Notes: generated by a model not told the origin, from the sequence alone. Positions 44,516 to 56,591 are shown, counted from the first letter of the stretch. The stretch is 64,000 bases of DNA from Buttiauxella gaviniae (GCF_040786275.1 NZ_JBFMVT010000002.1:1054001-1118000); one strand, 5' to 3'. Program-made: numbers and translations.

Positions 44516-44544
44516 TAACAAATCACATTAACCGTGATTTGTTA
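44516..44544. promoter_or_regulatory. Perfect 11-bp inverted repeat upstream of bglA (candidate RpiR operator)
   Basis: TAACAAATCAC (44516-44526) and GTGATTTGTTA (44534-44544) are perfect inverted repeats with a 7-base spacer. A related half-site, TCTCATTTGTTA, follows at 44560-44571. They lie between the RpiR-type gene and bglA, where an operator is expected. Confidence 0.6.
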
Positions 44545-44573
44545 TATCGTGACAATTAAATCTCATTTGTTAG

Positions 44574-46091
<1,518 letters not shown>

Positions 46092-46108
46092 TTGCCAGAG
46101 CTTATGTT

Positions 46109-46130
46109 AGCCCCGTTCGCGGGGCTTTTT
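46109..46130 (+). terminator. Rho-independent terminator of bglA
   Basis: AGCCCCG and CGGGGCT pair around TTCG... and are followed by TTTTT. The histidine-kinase gene converges onto it from the other side. Confidence 0.85.
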
Positions 46131-46133
46131 CAT

Positions 46134-47600
46134 TTAGATCGGTAAACCAAATCGGAAACAGGCTCCGGTTTCAGGTCTTTCCACAAGCGTAATATCGCTG
46201 CCGTGGAGCTGGAGCATCTGGCGCACAATCATCAATCCTAGCCCTCCGCCCCTCAGCTGTGACTGGCTGGCAATGGACGGGCGAACAAATAGCCCCTCTT
46301 TTAATTCCTGCGCCACTCCCGGCCCGTTATCGCTGACCTGCACCAGCACTTTTTCGCCTTCCGCCCACAGGCGCACCGAGATGATCCCTTTTTCCGGGGC
46401 ATGGCGAATGGCATTATCAAGAAGATTGGTGAGAACACGTTCGATCATACCAACATCCGCATCAATCATCGGCAGACCAGGCTCAATGTCCACCAGCATT
46501 TGTTGCTGACGGGTCTGTGCGGCCAGCTCGAATTTCTGGAACACATCCTGCAAAAGTTCGCTCAGGGAGAAATGCTCTTTTTGTGGTTTCACCACGCCAT
46601 ATTCCAGACGCGCTAATTCAAACAGCGACTGGGCAAGCGTACGCACTTTCTGGCTTTGCGCTAACGCGATATCCAGATAGCGTTTTTTATCTGAGTCAGA
46701 CAGTGTCGATGACATCACCGACAGACTTTCCAGATAGCCATGCAGTGAGGTCAACGGCGTGCGTAAATCATGGGAGATATTGGCAATAAACTCGCGGCGG
46801 AGCTGGTCTTGTTGCGAAAGCCTGTGCCACTGTTCGGCAATCCGCCGCGCCATCATGACAACGCCCTGGCGCAGCAGACTTATTTCATCTTTATGATGCA
46901 CGCTTTCCAGAGGTAGCGCCGCCACCGCCTGTATTTCCGCCATTCCTCCCGTTTCCACGGCATTTACCTGGCGTGAGAGCGAACGCAGCGGTCGAGTGAT
47001 CCAACGAAACGCCAGCCCACCCACGATCAGACCCAACAGGGCGACTAAACTGATTGAAAGCAGAACGATTTTTAATAACGCGTTGAATTGCGCATCGCTA
47101 TTTAACGCCGTGTATTTTTCACCAAGCAGGATGACGTAAAGATAGCCTTTAATTTGCCCGTCCTGACGCATAGGGGCGACGCTAAACACTTTTTTACCAT
47201 CCAGACTGCGCGGATCGTCGCCATAAACCGGATATTGATGGTTGTTCAGGGCAGTCTGAACGGGCTGCAAGTCAACACGCTGGCGCTTGATATGCCCGGC
47301 AGGTGCGCCATCTCCAACGATATTTCCCTGATTATCCAGGAGATAAACTTCAACGCTTGGATTCACGGCCATAAGATGATCGAACAGCGTGCGCACTGAA
47401 TCTTTATTGAGCCCATCCTGCCCAAGCAGCGGGTAGCTCTGGTTGATGTGCTGCGCAAGATCGGCTGAAAGTTGTTGGATCACCGCCTGGCTATACTGCG
47501 TGCTGGTACGAATTTGCAGCCAGCCCAACAATGAGCAGGAAGCGATAAGCAGCAGCGCAAAAACCAGAGTCAGGCGCTGGGAAAGGGTGAGTTTTCGCAT
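46134..47600 (-). CDS. Two-component sensor histidine kinase
   Basis: Protein of 488 aa: membrane helix at 10-29, periplasmic sensor loop about 30-175, second helix at 177-200, HAMP (ITRPLRSLSRQVNAVE), phospho-acceptor His277 in FIANISHDLRTPL, then an HATPase domain (N box LLDNAIRHA, G1 VSDNGPGV, G2 GGGLGLMIVRQ). It starts 3 bases after the response-regulator gene, forming an operon. I do not recognise an E. coli K-12 counterpart at this site between bglA and ygfF. The signal sensed is unknown. Confidence 0.9.
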   Translation of the reverse strand: MRKLTLSQRLTLVFALLLIASCSLLGWLQIRTSTQYSQAVIQQLSADLAQHINQSYPLLGQDGLNKDSVRTLFDHLMAVNPSVEVYLLDNQGNIVGDGAPAGHIKRQRVDLQPVQTALNNHQYPVYGDDPRSLDGKKVFSVAPMRQDGQIKGYLYVILLGEKYTALNSDAQFNALLKIVLLSISLVALLGLIVGGLAFRWITRPLRSLSRQVNAVETGGMAEIQAVAALPLESVHHKDEISLLRQGVVMMARRIAEQWHRLSQQDQLRREFIANISHDLRTPLTSLHGYLESLSVMSSTLSDSDKKRYLDIALAQSQKVRTLAQSLFELARLEYGVVKPQKEHFSLSELLQDVFQKFELAAQTRQQQMLVDIEPGLPMIDADVGMIERVLTNLLDNAIRHAPEKGIISVRLWAEGEKVLVQVSDNGPGVAQELKEGLFVRPSIASQSQLRGGGLGLMIVRQMLQLHGSDITLVERPETGACFRFGLPI

Positions 47601-47603
47601 GAT

Positions 47604-48317
47604 TTACTCGCGTGAAGATGCGGTGAATTTATAGCCTTTACCCCATACCGTTAAAATAAATTCGGGTTCGGCGGGGTTATCTTCAATCTTGATGCGTAGC
47701 CGGTTGATGTGCGTGTTAACCGTGTGTTCGTAGCCTTCGTGCTGATAGCCCCAAACTTGGTTGAGGAGGTTAAGACGAGAGAAAACTTTGCCAGGATGTT
47801 TTGCAAAAAACCATAGCAGATCAAATTCACGCGGCGTCAGCTCTACAGGCTGTTCTCTCAGACGCACATCGCGGGAGAGGGGGTCGATACTCAGCCTTGC
47901 AAAAGTGAGCGTGCCTGCGTCCTGCCTCAGGTTTTGGCTCATCGCTTCCTGGCGACGAAACAGCGCTTTAACGCGAGCGACCAGTTCCAGCATTGAGAAC
48001 GGTTTTGCCAGGTAATCATCTGCTCCCAGCTCCAGGCCTAAAACGCGATGCGTTTCGCTGGATCGCGCACTGATCATCACGATCGGCGTGTAACGCGTCA
48101 TCGTCCGGGCATGGCGGCAAATCTCCAGCCCATCAACTCCTGGCAGCATGAGATCTAGAATTAACGCATCCCAACCGCCCTGTTTGAGCAATTCCAGCCC
48201 CAGGGAACCGTCCGCCGCATGGACAATTTCATAGCCCTCTTTTTGCAGATGTAACTGCAAAAGCTCGGCAATGTTTTCATCGTCTTCAACGATTAGCAGC
48301 TTTTTTGACGGATTCAC
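47604..48317 (-). CDS. OmpR-family response regulator
   Basis: Start chosen at GTG 48317 (coding VNPSKKLLIVEDDENIAELL) because GGAG lies 7 bases upstream; the frame extends to 48362 without conservation. The receiver domain has the acidic pair EDD, phospho-acceptor Asp in LILDLMLPGVDG, and Lys in DDYLAKPFS. The winged-helix output domain ends with TVNTHINRLRIKIEDNP. About 237 aa. It is partner of the adjacent sensor kinase; target genes are unknown. Confidence 0.92.
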   Translation of the reverse strand: MNPSKKLLIVEDDENIAELLQLHLQKEGYEIVHAADGSLGLELLKQGGWDALILDLMLPGVDGLEICRHARTMTRYTPIVMISARSSETHRVLGLELGADDYLAKPFSMLELVARVKALFRRQEAMSQNLRQDAGTLTFARLSIDPLSRDVRLREQPVELTPREFDLLWFFAKHPGKVFSRLNLLNQVWGYQHEGYEHTVNTHINRLRIKIEDNPAEPEFILTVWGKGYKFTASSRE

Positions 48318-48400
48318 TCGCACGCTCCCACATTTATGTCGTAATGAAAGTCTACACAACAAGCGTCCGGGAAGTTGTCACATTTTGTTGAAGATTGGTG

Positions 48401-49144
48401 CTATTTCCCGCCAGCCAGATCGAGGAAACTACCCGTGACGTAAGAGGCCTGATCGCTCAGCAGCCAGGCAATCGCCTGCGCGACTTCTTCTGGCTGGCCG
48501 CCACGCTTCATGGGTAAGAGATCTTTGACCCGATCGACTCGCCCCGCTTCCCCGCCAGACGCATGCATTTCGGTATAGATAAAACCTGGACGCACACCGT
48601 TGACGCGAATACCTTGCGCCGCCACTTCCACAGAAAGCCCGGTGGTCAGCGTATCCACAGCGCCTTTTGAAGCCGCATAATCGACATATTCACCAGGAGC
48701 CCCTAAGCGCGACGCTGCCGATGAAACGTTAACAATCGCTCCACCTTTTCCACCATGACGAATGGCCATGCGTTTGACCGCCTCGCGGCAGCAAAGGAAA
48801 TAGCCGGTAACGTTAGTCGCCAGCACGCGATTAATTCGTTCCGCAGAAAGTTCTTCGATGGTGGATTGTTGAAACAGGATCCCCGCGTTGTTGACCAGGG
48901 CGGTCACGGGGCCGAAAGCATTGTCGATTTCGATAAACATCGCCATGACGTGTAATTCATCCGCAATGTCGGCTTTGATGGCAATAGCCTCACCGCCAGC
49001 CTCGCGAATAGTGTTAATCACTTCATCCGCAGCCTGCTTGTTGCGTTGATAGTTTACGACGACTTTGTAGCCAGACTGCGCCAACAGTAGCGATGTCGCT
49101 TTACCGATACCGCGGCTGCCGCCGGTTACGAGTGCTACGCTCAT
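48401..49144 (-). CDS. ygfF: SDR-family oxidoreductase YgfF
   Basis: Protein of 247 aa, as in E. coli YgfF. Short-chain dehydrogenase motifs are TGGSRGIGKA (cofactor), NNAG, a catalytic Ser in VNVSSAAS and YVDYAASKGA (Tyr-x3-Lys). The arginine-containing beta2 end (NYQRNK) suggests NADP. Substrate is unknown. A GGAGG ribosome site lies 8 bases before the ATG. Confidence 0.93.
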   Translation of the reverse strand: MSVALVTGGSRGIGKATSLLLAQSGYKVVVNYQRNKQAADEVINTIREAGGEAIAIKADIADELHVMAMFIEIDNAFGPVTALVNNAGILFQQSTIEELSAERINRVLATNVTGYFLCCREAVKRMAIRHGGKGGAIVNVSSAASRLGAPGEYVDYAASKGAVDTLTTGLSVEVAAQGIRVNGVRPGFIYTEMHASGGEAGRVDRVKDLLPMKRGGQPEEVAQAIAWLLSDQASYVTGSFLDLAGGK

Positions 49145-49159
49145 TTCGACCTCCTTTAT

Positions 49160-49245
49160 GCCCCCAACAGACCCCCACCCAGCCTCCCCCTTGCCAGGGG
49201 GAGGAGCTAAAACTACTCCCTCCCCTTGTCAGGGGAGGGTAGTTT
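49160..49245. repeat. Two GC-rich hairpins between gcvP and ygfF
   Basis: CTCCCCCTTGCCAGGGGGAG and CCCTCCCCTTGTCAGGGGAGGG are adjacent hairpins of similar sequence. They lie directly after the gcvP stop and may act as its 3' barrier or be an interspersed repeat. A related CCCCCTCTCTCAGGAGAGGGGG hairpin lies at 52209-52230 between gcvH and gcvP. Confidence 0.6.
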
Positions 49246-49251
49246 CAGAAC

Positions 49252-52125
49252 TTACTGGTATTCGCTCATCGGCACACAAGAGCAGAACAAATTACGGTCA
49301 CCGAACACATCATCCAGGCGCTTCACCGTCGGCCAGTATTTATTGCCATGGCCTGCCGGGAATACCGCCAGCTCGCGGGTGTACGGATGTGCCCAGTCAG
49401 CCACAATCTCATCCTGAGTATGCGGGGCGTTAACCAGCGGGTTATCTTCCAGCGGCCATTCACCACGAGATACGCGGTCGATTTCAGTACGGATTGTCAG
49501 CATCGCATCGATAAAGCGATCCAGTTCCAGTTTGCTCTCGGATTCAGTTGGCTCAACCATTAGCGTACCCGCAACCGGGAATGACATGGTTGGCGCATGG
49601 AAGCCGAAATCAATCAGTCGCTTAGCAATATCCAGCTCGCTGATGCCCGTCTCTTCCTTCAGTGGGCGAATGTCGAGAATACATTCATGCGCCACGTGAC
49701 CGCTGCGCCCGGTATAAAGAATCGGGAAAGCAGACTTCAGGCGAGTCGCAATATAGTTAGCATTCAGGATTGCGACCTGGCTTGCTTTCTTAAGACCCTG
49801 CGCACCCATCATGCGGATGTACATCCAGCTAATTGGCAGGATAGATGCGCTGCCAAACGGAGCCGCAGAAACCGCCCCCTGCTGAGTCAACATCTCTTCA
49901 ATTTGCACCACGCTGTGGCCTGGTACGAACGGAGCCAGGTGCGCTTTCACGCCGATTGGCCCCATACCCGGGCCGCCACCGCCGTGTGGAATGCAGAAAG
50001 TTTTGTGCAGGTTAAGGTGCGAAACATCTGCGCCGATGTAGCCTGGGGAAGTGATCCCCACCTGGGCATTCATGTTTGCGCCATCCAGATAGACCTGGCC
50101 GCCGAACTGGTGAACAATCTGGCACACTTCGCGGATCGTCTCTTCGTACACGCCATGTGTAGACGGGTACGTCACCATGATGCAAGACAGCGCATCTCCC
50201 GCTTGCTCAGCCTTAACACGCAGATCGTGAAGATCGATGTTGCCTTGTTTATCGCACGCAACAACCACAACTTCCATGCCCGCCATTTGCGCGGATGCCG
50301 GGTTGGTGCCGTGCGCAGAGCTTGGGATCAGGCAAAGATTACGGCTGCCTTCATTGCGGCTTTCGTGGTAGCGGCGAATTGCCAGCAGGCCCGCATATTC
50401 ACCCTGTGCGCCGGAGTTCGGCTGCATACAAAGCGCGTCGTAACCGGTCAGTTTTACCAGCCAGTCTGAAAGCTGGGCGATCATCTGGTGATAACCTTCC
50501 GCCTGGTTTGCCGGGCAGAACGGGTGCAGTTCTGCGAATTCAGGCCAGGTGATGGGGATCATTTCAGCGGCCGCATTTAGCTTCATGGTGCAGGAACCCA
50601 GCGGGATCATCGCCTGATTAAGCGCCAGATCTTTACGCTCGAGCGAGTGCATATAACGCATCATTTCGGTTTCGCTGTGGTAGCGATTAAATACCGGATG
50701 GGTCAGGATCGCGTCTTCACGCAGCATTTCTGCCGGGATCGACAGGCTGTCGCCCGCCACGTTTTGATCTAATTTATCGATATCCAGGCCGTGGTTTTCG
50801 CCCAGCAGCACACCGAACAGCGCCTGCACATCTTCACGCGTGGTCGCTTCATCAAGCGTGATACCCACCGCATTCAGAATGTCGCTGCGTAGGTTGATTT
50901 CATTGGCTTCGGCGCGAGCCAGAACGGCGGCTTTATCCGTCACTTCAACACAGAGTGTGTCGAACCAATGTTTGTGGCGCAGTACCAGACCTTTTTGCTG
51001 CAGGCCAGCCGCCAGAATATCGGTCAGGCGGTGAATACGCCCTGCAATGCGTTTCAGTCCTGCCGGGCCGTGGAATACCGCGTACAGGCTTGCAATGTTT
51101 GCCAGCAAAACCTGAGAAGTACAAATGTTAGAGTTCGCTTTTTCACGGCGGATATGTTGCTCGCGAGTTTGCATTGCCATGCGCAGTGCTGTGCGGCCTG
51201 CGGCATCGCGGGATACGCCGATAATACGGCCAGGCATAGAGCGTTTGAATTCGTCGCGGGCGGCAAAGAAAGCGGCATGTGGGCCACCGTAGCCCATTGG
51301 CACACCGAAGCGTTGTGCGGAACCAAACACGATGTCTGCACCCTGTTTGCCCGGAGCCGTCAGCAGAACCAGCGTCATAAAGTCAGCGGCAACACTCACG
51401 ATGACTTTACGTTGTTTCAGCTCGCTAATCAGGGCGCTGTAATCATGCACTTCGCCCGTGGTGCCCACTTGTTGGAGCAGCACACCAAACACATCCTGAT
51501 GATCCAGCACTTTCGCCGCATCATCGACAATCACGTCAAAGCCAAAGGTTTCAGCGCGGGTACGCACAACGTCCAGCGTTTGCGGGTGAACGTCTGCGGC
51601 AACAAAGAAACGGTTAGCGTTTTTCAGTTTGCTGACGCGTTTTGCCATCGCCATGGCTTCAGCCGCTGCGGTCGCTTCGTCGAGCAAAGAAGCAGAGGCG
51701 ATGTCCAGCCCGGTCAAATCCAGCGTTACTTGCTGGAAGTTAAGCAGCGCTTCGAGACGGCCCTGTGAAACTTCTGGTTGATACGGGGTGTAGGCGGTAT
51801 ACCAGCCTGGGTTTTCCAGCATGTTACGCAGGATCACCGGCGGGGTTTGCACCGCGGTGTAACCCATACCGATATACGTTTTAAAACGCTTGTTACGGCT
51901 GGCAATCGTCTTTAATTCAGCCAGGGCCGCGAATTCTGTAGCAGCCTCACCCACCTGTGGTGGCTCGGCGAGCTGGATATCAGCTGGAACGATTGACGCA
52001 ATCAGCTCGTTTAAAGAACGAGCACCTACCGTCTCCAGCATTTCGTGTTGCTGTTGCGCGTTTGGTCCAATGTGACGGTCGATAAACGCTTCGTGATTTT
52101 CAAGCTGACGTAAAGACTGGGTCAT
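49252..52125 (-). CDS. gcvP: Glycine dehydrogenase (decarboxylating), P-protein of the glycine cleavage system
   Basis: Protein of 957 aa, exactly the E. coli length, from ATG 52125 ([20 protein letters not shown]). The PLP-binding Lys is in [19 protein letters not shown]; the glycine-rich [13 protein letters not shown] loop follows. It decarboxylates glycine and transfers aminomethyl to lipoyl-GcvH. It is last gene of gcvTHP. A 115-bp spacer with a REP-like element and a second hairpin separates it from gcvH. Confidence 0.98.
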   Translation of the reverse strand: MTQSLRQLENHEAFIDRHIGPNAQQQHEMLETVGARSLNELIASIVPADIQLAEPPQVGEAATEFAALAELKTIASRNKRFKTYIGMGYTAVQTPPVILRNMLENPGWYTAYTPYQPEVSQGRLEALLNFQQVTLDLTGLDIASASLLDEATAAAEAMAMAKRVSKLKNANRFFVAADVHPQTLDVVRTRAETFGFDVIVDDAAKVLDHQDVFGVLLQQVGTTGEVHDYSALISELKQRKVIVSVAADFMTLVLLTAPGKQGADIVFGSAQRFGVPMGYGGPHAAFFAARDEFKRSMPGRIIGVSRDAAGRTALRMAMQTREQHIRREKANSNICTSQVLLANIASLYAVFHGPAGLKRIAGRIHRLTDILAAGLQQKGLVLRHKHWFDTLCVEVTDKAAVLARAEANEINLRSDILNAVGITLDEATTREDVQALFGVLLGENHGLDIDKLDQNVAGDSLSIPAEMLREDAILTHPVFNRYHSETEMMRYMHSLERKDLALNQAMIPLGSCTMKLNAAAEMIPITWPEFAELHPFCPANQAEGYHQMIAQLSDWLVKLTGYDALCMQPNSGAQGEYAGLLAIRRYHESRNEGSRNLCLIPSSAHGTNPASAQMAGMEVVVVACDKQGNIDLHDLRVKAEQAGDALSCIMVTYPSTHGVYEETIREVCQIVHQFGGQVYLDGANMNAQVGITSPGYIGADVSHLNLHKTFCIPHGGGGPGMGPIGVKAHLAPFVPGHSVVQIEEMLTQQGAVSAAPFGSASILPISWMYIRMMGAQGLKKASQVAILNANYIATRLKSAFPILYTGRSGHVAHECILDIRPLKEETGISELDIAKRLIDFGFHAPTMSFPVAGTLMVEPTESESKLELDRFIDAMLTIRTEIDRVSRGEWPLEDNPLVNAPHTQDEIVADWAHPYTRELAVFPAGHGNKYWPTVKRLDDVFGDRNLFCSCVPMSEYQ

Positions 52126-52159
52126 GAGCGGTGATTCCTGAAACATGCGGGACTTTAGC

Positions 52160-52189
52160 GGTGGATGGCGCAAAGCTTATCCACCCTAC
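52160..52189. repeat. REP-like palindrome within the gcv operon
   Basis: GGTGGATGGCGCAAAGCTTATCCACCCTAC, listed here as arms GGTGGATGGCGC and CTTATCCACCCTAC, lies between gcvH and gcvP. It is the same family as 18744-18775. It may tune the gcvH/gcvP mRNA ratio. Confidence 0.7.
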
Positions 52190-52240
52190 AAATTCTGAGA
52201 TGTTTTTCCCCCTCTCTCAGGAGAGGGGGAATAATAAGGA

Positions 52241-52630
52241 TTACTCGTCTTCCAACAGGGCTGCATACGCGGTGGCATCCAGCAAACCGTCCAGCTCGGA
52301 CTCATCGCTGGCTTTGATCTTAAAGATCCAACCGGCTGCATAAGGCTCGCTGTTAATCAGCTCCGGCGAGTCGCTGAGTTCAGTGTTAACTTCGATGATT
52401 TCGCCGCTGATGGGGGCGTAAATATCGGAGGCCGCTTTTACCGATTCGGCTACGGCGCAATCATCACCGGTGCTCACGGTTGAACCCACTTCTGGCAGAT
52501 CAACAAACACCATATCGCCCAGCAACTCTTGGGCATGCTCGGTGATACCGACGGTGTAAGTCCCATCCGCTTCTTTACGCAGCCACTCATGCTCTTTGCT
52601 GTATTTCAATTCGTTCGGCACATTGCTCAT
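52241..52630 (-). CDS. gcvH: Glycine cleavage system H protein (lipoyl carrier)
   Basis: Protein of 129 aa as in E. coli, from ATG 52630 ([20 protein letters not shown]). The lipoylated Lys is in [15 protein letters not shown]. It shuttles the aminomethyl group between P, T and L proteins. It lies 23 bases after gcvT; ribosome site GGAGAAA precedes the ATG. Confidence 0.98.
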   Translation of the reverse strand: MSNVPNELKYSKEHEWLRKEADGTYTVGITEHAQELLGDMVFVDLPEVGSTVSTGDDCAVAESVKAASDIYAPISGEIIEVNTELSDSPELINSEPYAAGWIFKIKASDESELDGLLDATAYAALLEDE

Positions 52631-52653
52631 TGTTTTTCTCCTGATTTCGAAAT

Positions 52654-53751
52654 TCACTGCGCGACAGCTTTACCGCCGCGAACAAAAATTGGTTTAGTCA
52701 CTTTTACCGGCATTTCTCGGTTACGGATTTGAACGATAGCGGTTTCGCCAATACCCGCAGGAACACGTGCCAGAGCAATGCTGTAACCGAGCGTAGGCGA
52801 GAAGGTTCCGCTGGTAATTACCCCTTCCTGGACGTTACCGGATTCATCTGTAAAACGGACAGGCAGCTCATTACGTAATACGCCTTTTTCGGTCATGATC
52901 AAGCCAACGAGCTGGTCAGTTCCTCTTTCACGCTGGAGTTCCAGCGCTTCGCGGCCAATAAAATCACGATCTTCAGGCTGCCATGCGATAGTCCAGCCCA
53001 TGTTCGCCGCCAGAGGAGAGACGCTCTCGTCCATTTCCTGGCTGTAAAGGTTCATACCGGATTCCAGACGAAGCGTGTCGCGTGCGCCGAGGCCGCAAGG
53101 TTTCACGCCAATCTCTACCAGTTGTGCCCAAAACTCGGCCGCTTTTTCATTGGGCATCGCAATTTCATAACCCGCTTCGCCGGTATAGCCGGTCGTCGCA
53201 ATAAACAGGTCACCGGCCTGAACACCAAAGAATGGCTTCATGCCAGCAACGGCATTGCGTTGCTCTTCAGTAAACAACTGCGCGGCTTTTGCCTGCGCGT
53301 TTGGCCCCTGAACGGCAATCAGCGACAGGTCATCGCGCACGGTAACGGAAACGGAGAACGGTTCTGCGTGTTGATTAATCCACGCCAGATCGTTTTCACG
53401 TGTTGCGGAGTTCACCACCAGGCGAAAATAGTCTTCCGTCTGGAAATAGATAATCAGGTCATCGATAACACCGCCGGAAGCGTTGAGCATTGCGGTGTAG
53501 AGGGCTTTGCCCGGCTGGGTCAGTTTGGCAACGTCGTTGGCGACGAGGTAACGCAGGAATTCGCGGGTGCGGCTGCCTTTCAAATCAACGATGGTCATGT
53601 GGGAGACATCAAACATTCCGGCATCGTTGCGCACCGCATGGTGTTCATCAATCTGCGAGCCATAGTGCAATGGCATCATCCAGCCATGGAAATCCACCAT
53701 ACGCGCGCCGCAGAGATTGTGCTGTTCAAACAAAGGGGTCTTTTGAGTCAT
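52654..53751 (-). CDS. gcvT: Aminomethyltransferase, T-protein of the glycine cleavage system
   Basis: Protein of 365 aa (E. coli 364), from ATG 53751 ([20 protein letters not shown]) with GAGGAAAAA upstream. Folate-binding fold landmarks are the catalytic Asp in [23 protein letters not shown], and [16 protein letters not shown]. It releases ammonia and makes methylene-THF from aminomethyl-GcvH. First gene of gcvTHP. Confidence 0.98.
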   Translation of the reverse strand: MTQKTPLFEQHNLCGARMVDFHGWMMPLHYGSQIDEHHAVRNDAGMFDVSHMTIVDLKGSRTREFLRYLVANDVAKLTQPGKALYTAMLNASGGVIDDLIIYFQTEDYFRLVVNSATRENDLAWINQHAEPFSVSVTVRDDLSLIAVQGPNAQAKAAQLFTEEQRNAVAGMKPFFGVQAGDLFIATTGYTGEAGYEIAMPNEKAAEFWAQLVEIGVKPCGLGARDTLRLESGMNLYSQEMDESVSPLAANMGWTIAWQPEDRDFIGREALELQRERGTDQLVGLIMTEKGVLRNELPVRFTDESGNVQEGVITSGTFSPTLGYSIALARVPAGIGETAIVQIRNREMPVKVTKPIFVRGGKAVAQ

Positions 53752-54186
53752 TTTTTCCTCTTTAACCATCTGGTTGAAAAGCGCTGTTCGCTTTTCTTTT
53801 CGTCAGACGAAACCCAGCATCACTACCGATCCGGATAGTGACGCAAACGTTACCTTTTGCCTGAACTTACCACTGAATGAGGGAGTAAACCATAAGGTAC
53901 AAACGGTCATTGCATTAGCTTATGACCAAAATCAGAGGTGCAGCTTGCAGAGTATTCGACTGGAAAAATGCGAGACACTACGCATAAACAAGAAGTGTTT
54001 TGGCGAGAATTTGGCGTTAGCTAACATTTATAACCATTCCAGAAACAAATTCACTACATCACGAAAAACGTGGGATGAGAAAAAGTAATCCGAAATAAGA
54101 GGTGAGATTAGAATTTTTCAAATGAGGAGGGTATTTCCCTTTCCAATAAGCGGAAAGGGAAATGTGACGCGGTTCTCAGAATAAAT
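53752..54186. other. 435-bp gcvT promoter region and ubiI upstream-distal spacer
   Basis: No gene is supported. In E. coli the equivalent region binds GcvA and Lrp. An ATTAG (GcvA-type CTAAT in reverse) occurs near 53915 and another TTAGCTAAC near 54016, but I could not define sites firmly. No glycine riboswitch fold was recognised. The small rightward open frame here has no family features. Confidence 0.4.
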
Positions 54187-55389
54187 TTAACGCAGCCAGT
54201 GCGGTAAATCTTGTAGACCCATCGCCTGGCGAACTAATTGTTGTTTCACGCCCGGAAGGGTGTCTGCTAATTTCAGGCCGATATCACGCAGCAGTTTCTT
54301 CGCCGGATGACTTCCGGCAAACAGGTCTCGGAAGCCCTGCATACTGGCAAGCATCAGGGCGGCACTGTGTTTGCGGCTACGTTCGTAGCGGCGCAGATAG
54401 AGATGCTGCCCGATATCTTTACCCTGGCGATGCAAACGGCGCACTTCATCGATCAGTTCGGCCGCATCCATAAAGCCCAGGTTCACGCCCTGCCCGGCTA
54501 ACGGGTGAATGGTGTGCGCAGCGTCCCCCACTAGCGCTAGACGATGCCCGGCAAAATTACGCGCATAACGGCCTGTGAGCGGGAAAACCTGGCGTTCACT
54601 TTCAACACTGCACAAGCCCAAACGCATATCGAATGCCACGGAGAGCGCCTGGTTAAATTCCTCAACGCCTGCCTGCTGCAAACGCTCAGCCTCCAGCGGT
54701 GGCAATGACCAGACGATGGAACACAAATGTGGGTCGCTTAACGGCAGGAAAGCCAGAATGCCGTCGCCATGGAAGACCTGGCGGGCAACTGCTTCGTGTG
54801 GTTCAGCGGTACGAATAGTAGCAACCAGCGCATGATGGCGATAATCCCAGAACGTCAGTGGAATGTCGGCCTGATTACGCAGCCAGGAATTTGCGCCATC
54901 AGCCCCAACCACCAGACGCGCGGTCAGCATTGCGCCATCTTTCAGCGTAATAAAGGCTTCGTTTTCGCCCCATGCCACCTGCTGCAATTCGGCGGGAGCC
55001 ATCAGAGTGACGTCGCTGCACTGCTCGGCACGCTGCCACAGCGCATGATGAATGACCGCGTTTTCGATAATGTGACCAAGATGGCCGAAACCAAAGGATT
55101 TATCATCGAAAACGATATGCCCGAAGCTGTCTTGATCCCAGACTTCCATACCGTGATAGCAACTGGCGCGTTGGGCGATAATTTTCGGCCAGACGCCAAG
55201 ATGAGTCAGCAGTTTTTCGCTGGCGGCATTGATGGCCGAAACGCGTAATGCTGGTGCAGATTCAGGGGCTAACGGTTGTGGAAGATGATTCTCTAGTACC
55301 GCCACTCGCAAACCACTGCCTTGCAGGCCGCAGGCGACCGCCAGCCCAACCATGCCACCACCCACAATTGCCACATCAACGCTTTGCAA
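54187..55389 (-). CDS. ubiI: Ubiquinone C5-hydroxylase UbiI (VisC)
   Basis: Protein of 400 aa, as E. coli UbiI. FAD monooxygenase motifs are VAIVGGGMVGLAVACGLQGS (GxGxxG), VVGADGANSWLR (DG motif) and RLALVGDAAHTIHPLAGQG (GD motif). It hydroxylates the ubiquinone ring at C5 under oxygen. It is downstream of ubiH by 23 bp in the pepP-ubiH-ubiI unit. Confidence 0.97.
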   Translation of the reverse strand: MQSVDVAIVGGGMVGLAVACGLQGSGLRVAVLENHLPQPLAPESAPALRVSAINAASEKLLTHLGVWPKIIAQRASCYHGMEVWDQDSFGHIVFDDKSFGFGHLGHIIENAVIHHALWQRAEQCSDVTLMAPAELQQVAWGENEAFITLKDGAMLTARLVVGADGANSWLRNQADIPLTFWDYRHHALVATIRTAEPHEAVARQVFHGDGILAFLPLSDPHLCSIVWSLPPLEAERLQQAGVEEFNQALSVAFDMRLGLCSVESERQVFPLTGRYARNFAGHRLALVGDAAHTIHPLAGQGVNLGFMDAAELIDEVRRLHRQGKDIGQHLYLRRYERSRKHSAALMLASMQGFRDLFAGSHPAKKLLRDIGLKLADTLPGVKQQLVRQAMGLQDLPHWLR

Positions 55390-55412
55390 AATGACTCTCC
55401 TGTAAACCTGTT

Positions 55413-56591
55413 TTAACGCGCAACCCAGCCAAGCGTGCGCTCTGCCAGCACATTACGCGCCGGAGTTAAATGTTCCATTGCCATCAGCCCCAAATTGCGC
55501 CCTACTACCAGCGGAGCCCAACGGTTAGCGAACAGTTGAACTAAACCGTCCGTCACGCCAATGGTAGCCATTTTATCTTCGCTGCGGCGCCGCTGATATT
55601 CAGCCAACACGCCATAACTGCCCACGTCTTGAGAGGCTTCGTGCGCAGCAGCCAAATTCTCAGCGAGCGACATTACATCCCGCAAACCAAGATTAAAGCC
55701 CTGCCCGGCAATAGGATGCAGGGTTTGAGCGGCGTTCCCCACCAGCGCAACGCGATGTGAAACCGACTGCGAAGCGGTGGTCAGCGCCAGAGGATACTGC
55801 GTACGCGCACCGGCGTGGGTGATGCGCCCAAGCCGCCAGCCAAAAGCATCCTGCAATTCATTGCAGAAACGCTCGTCATCCCACTGGGCGATCTCCGCCT
55901 GCGCGTCCAACGCCTGGCACCACACCAACGAACAGCGCCCGTCAGACATCGGTAGCATCGCCAGAGGGCCATGCTCGGTAAAACGCTCAAACGCGCGTCC
56001 GCTATGCGGTTCAGAAGTGGTGATATTGGCGATAACCGCCACCTGGCGGTAATCCTGCTGCTGCCAGGTGATTCCGGACTTCGCCGCAAGCGGGGAACGC
56101 GAACCGTCTGCCGCCACCAGCAATTTGCTTTCGATATGTTCACCGTTATCAAGCTGGACGCTGACTTTATCGATTTCACGAGTAAACGAGGCCACACGTT
56201 GCGGGCAATGCAACGTCACACCGGGCGCTTTACGCAGCAAAGCGAATAAACGCAGACCGACATCGTGCAGTTCGACTACCTGGCCCAGCGCTGGAATCTG
56301 ATAATCCCGCGCCTCAAGGGTAACGAACCCCGCATGGCCGCGATCGCTAACATGCACGGTGGTAATTGCCGTCGCGCAATCTTTAATTGCAGGCCATACG
56401 CCGATACGAGTTAGCTGCTGGCAAGTTCCCTGGGCAATGGCGATGGCGCGAGCATCAAACCCAGGGTGTGCCGCCGATTCCGGCGCTGCCGCTTCAACTA
56501 AATGAACCGGCAGTTTTCCGCTCGTTAAATGTGATATCGCCAGCGCAAGCGTTGCACCAGCCATACCTCCACCGACAATAATTACGCTCAT
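55413..56591 (-). CDS. ubiH: 2-octaprenyl-6-methoxyphenol hydroxylase UbiH
   Basis: Protein of 392 aa, same size as E. coli UbiH. FAD motifs are VIIVGGGMAGATLALAISHL, LLVAADGSRSPLA and RVALVGNAAQTLHPIAGQGF. It performs the C1 ring hydroxylation of aerobic ubiquinone synthesis. Its start overlaps the pepP stop by 4 bases (ATGA), showing translational coupling. Confidence 0.97.
   Translation of the reverse strand: MSVIIVGGGMAGATLALAISHLTSGKLPVHLVEAAAPESAAHPGFDARAIAIAQGTCQQLTRIGVWPAIKDCATAITTVHVSDRGHAGFVTLEARDYQIPALGQVVELHDVGLRLFALLRKAPGVTLHCPQRVASFTREIDKVSVQLDNGEHIESKLLVAADGSRSPLAAKSGITWQQQDYRQVAVIANITTSEPHSGRAFERFTEHGPLAMLPMSDGRCSLVWCQALDAQAEIAQWDDERFCNELQDAFGWRLGRITHAGARTQYPLALTTASQSVSHRVALVGNAAQTLHPIAGQGFNLGLRDVMSLAENLAAAHEASQDVGSYGVLAEYQRRRSEDKMATIGVTDGLVQLFANRWAPLVVGRNLGLMAMEHLTPARNVLAERTLGWVAR

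Noticed and set aside
53774-54088. Small + strand frame upstream of gcvT (104 codons)
   Set aside because: No family match, no convincing start, and it covers the gcv promoter region.
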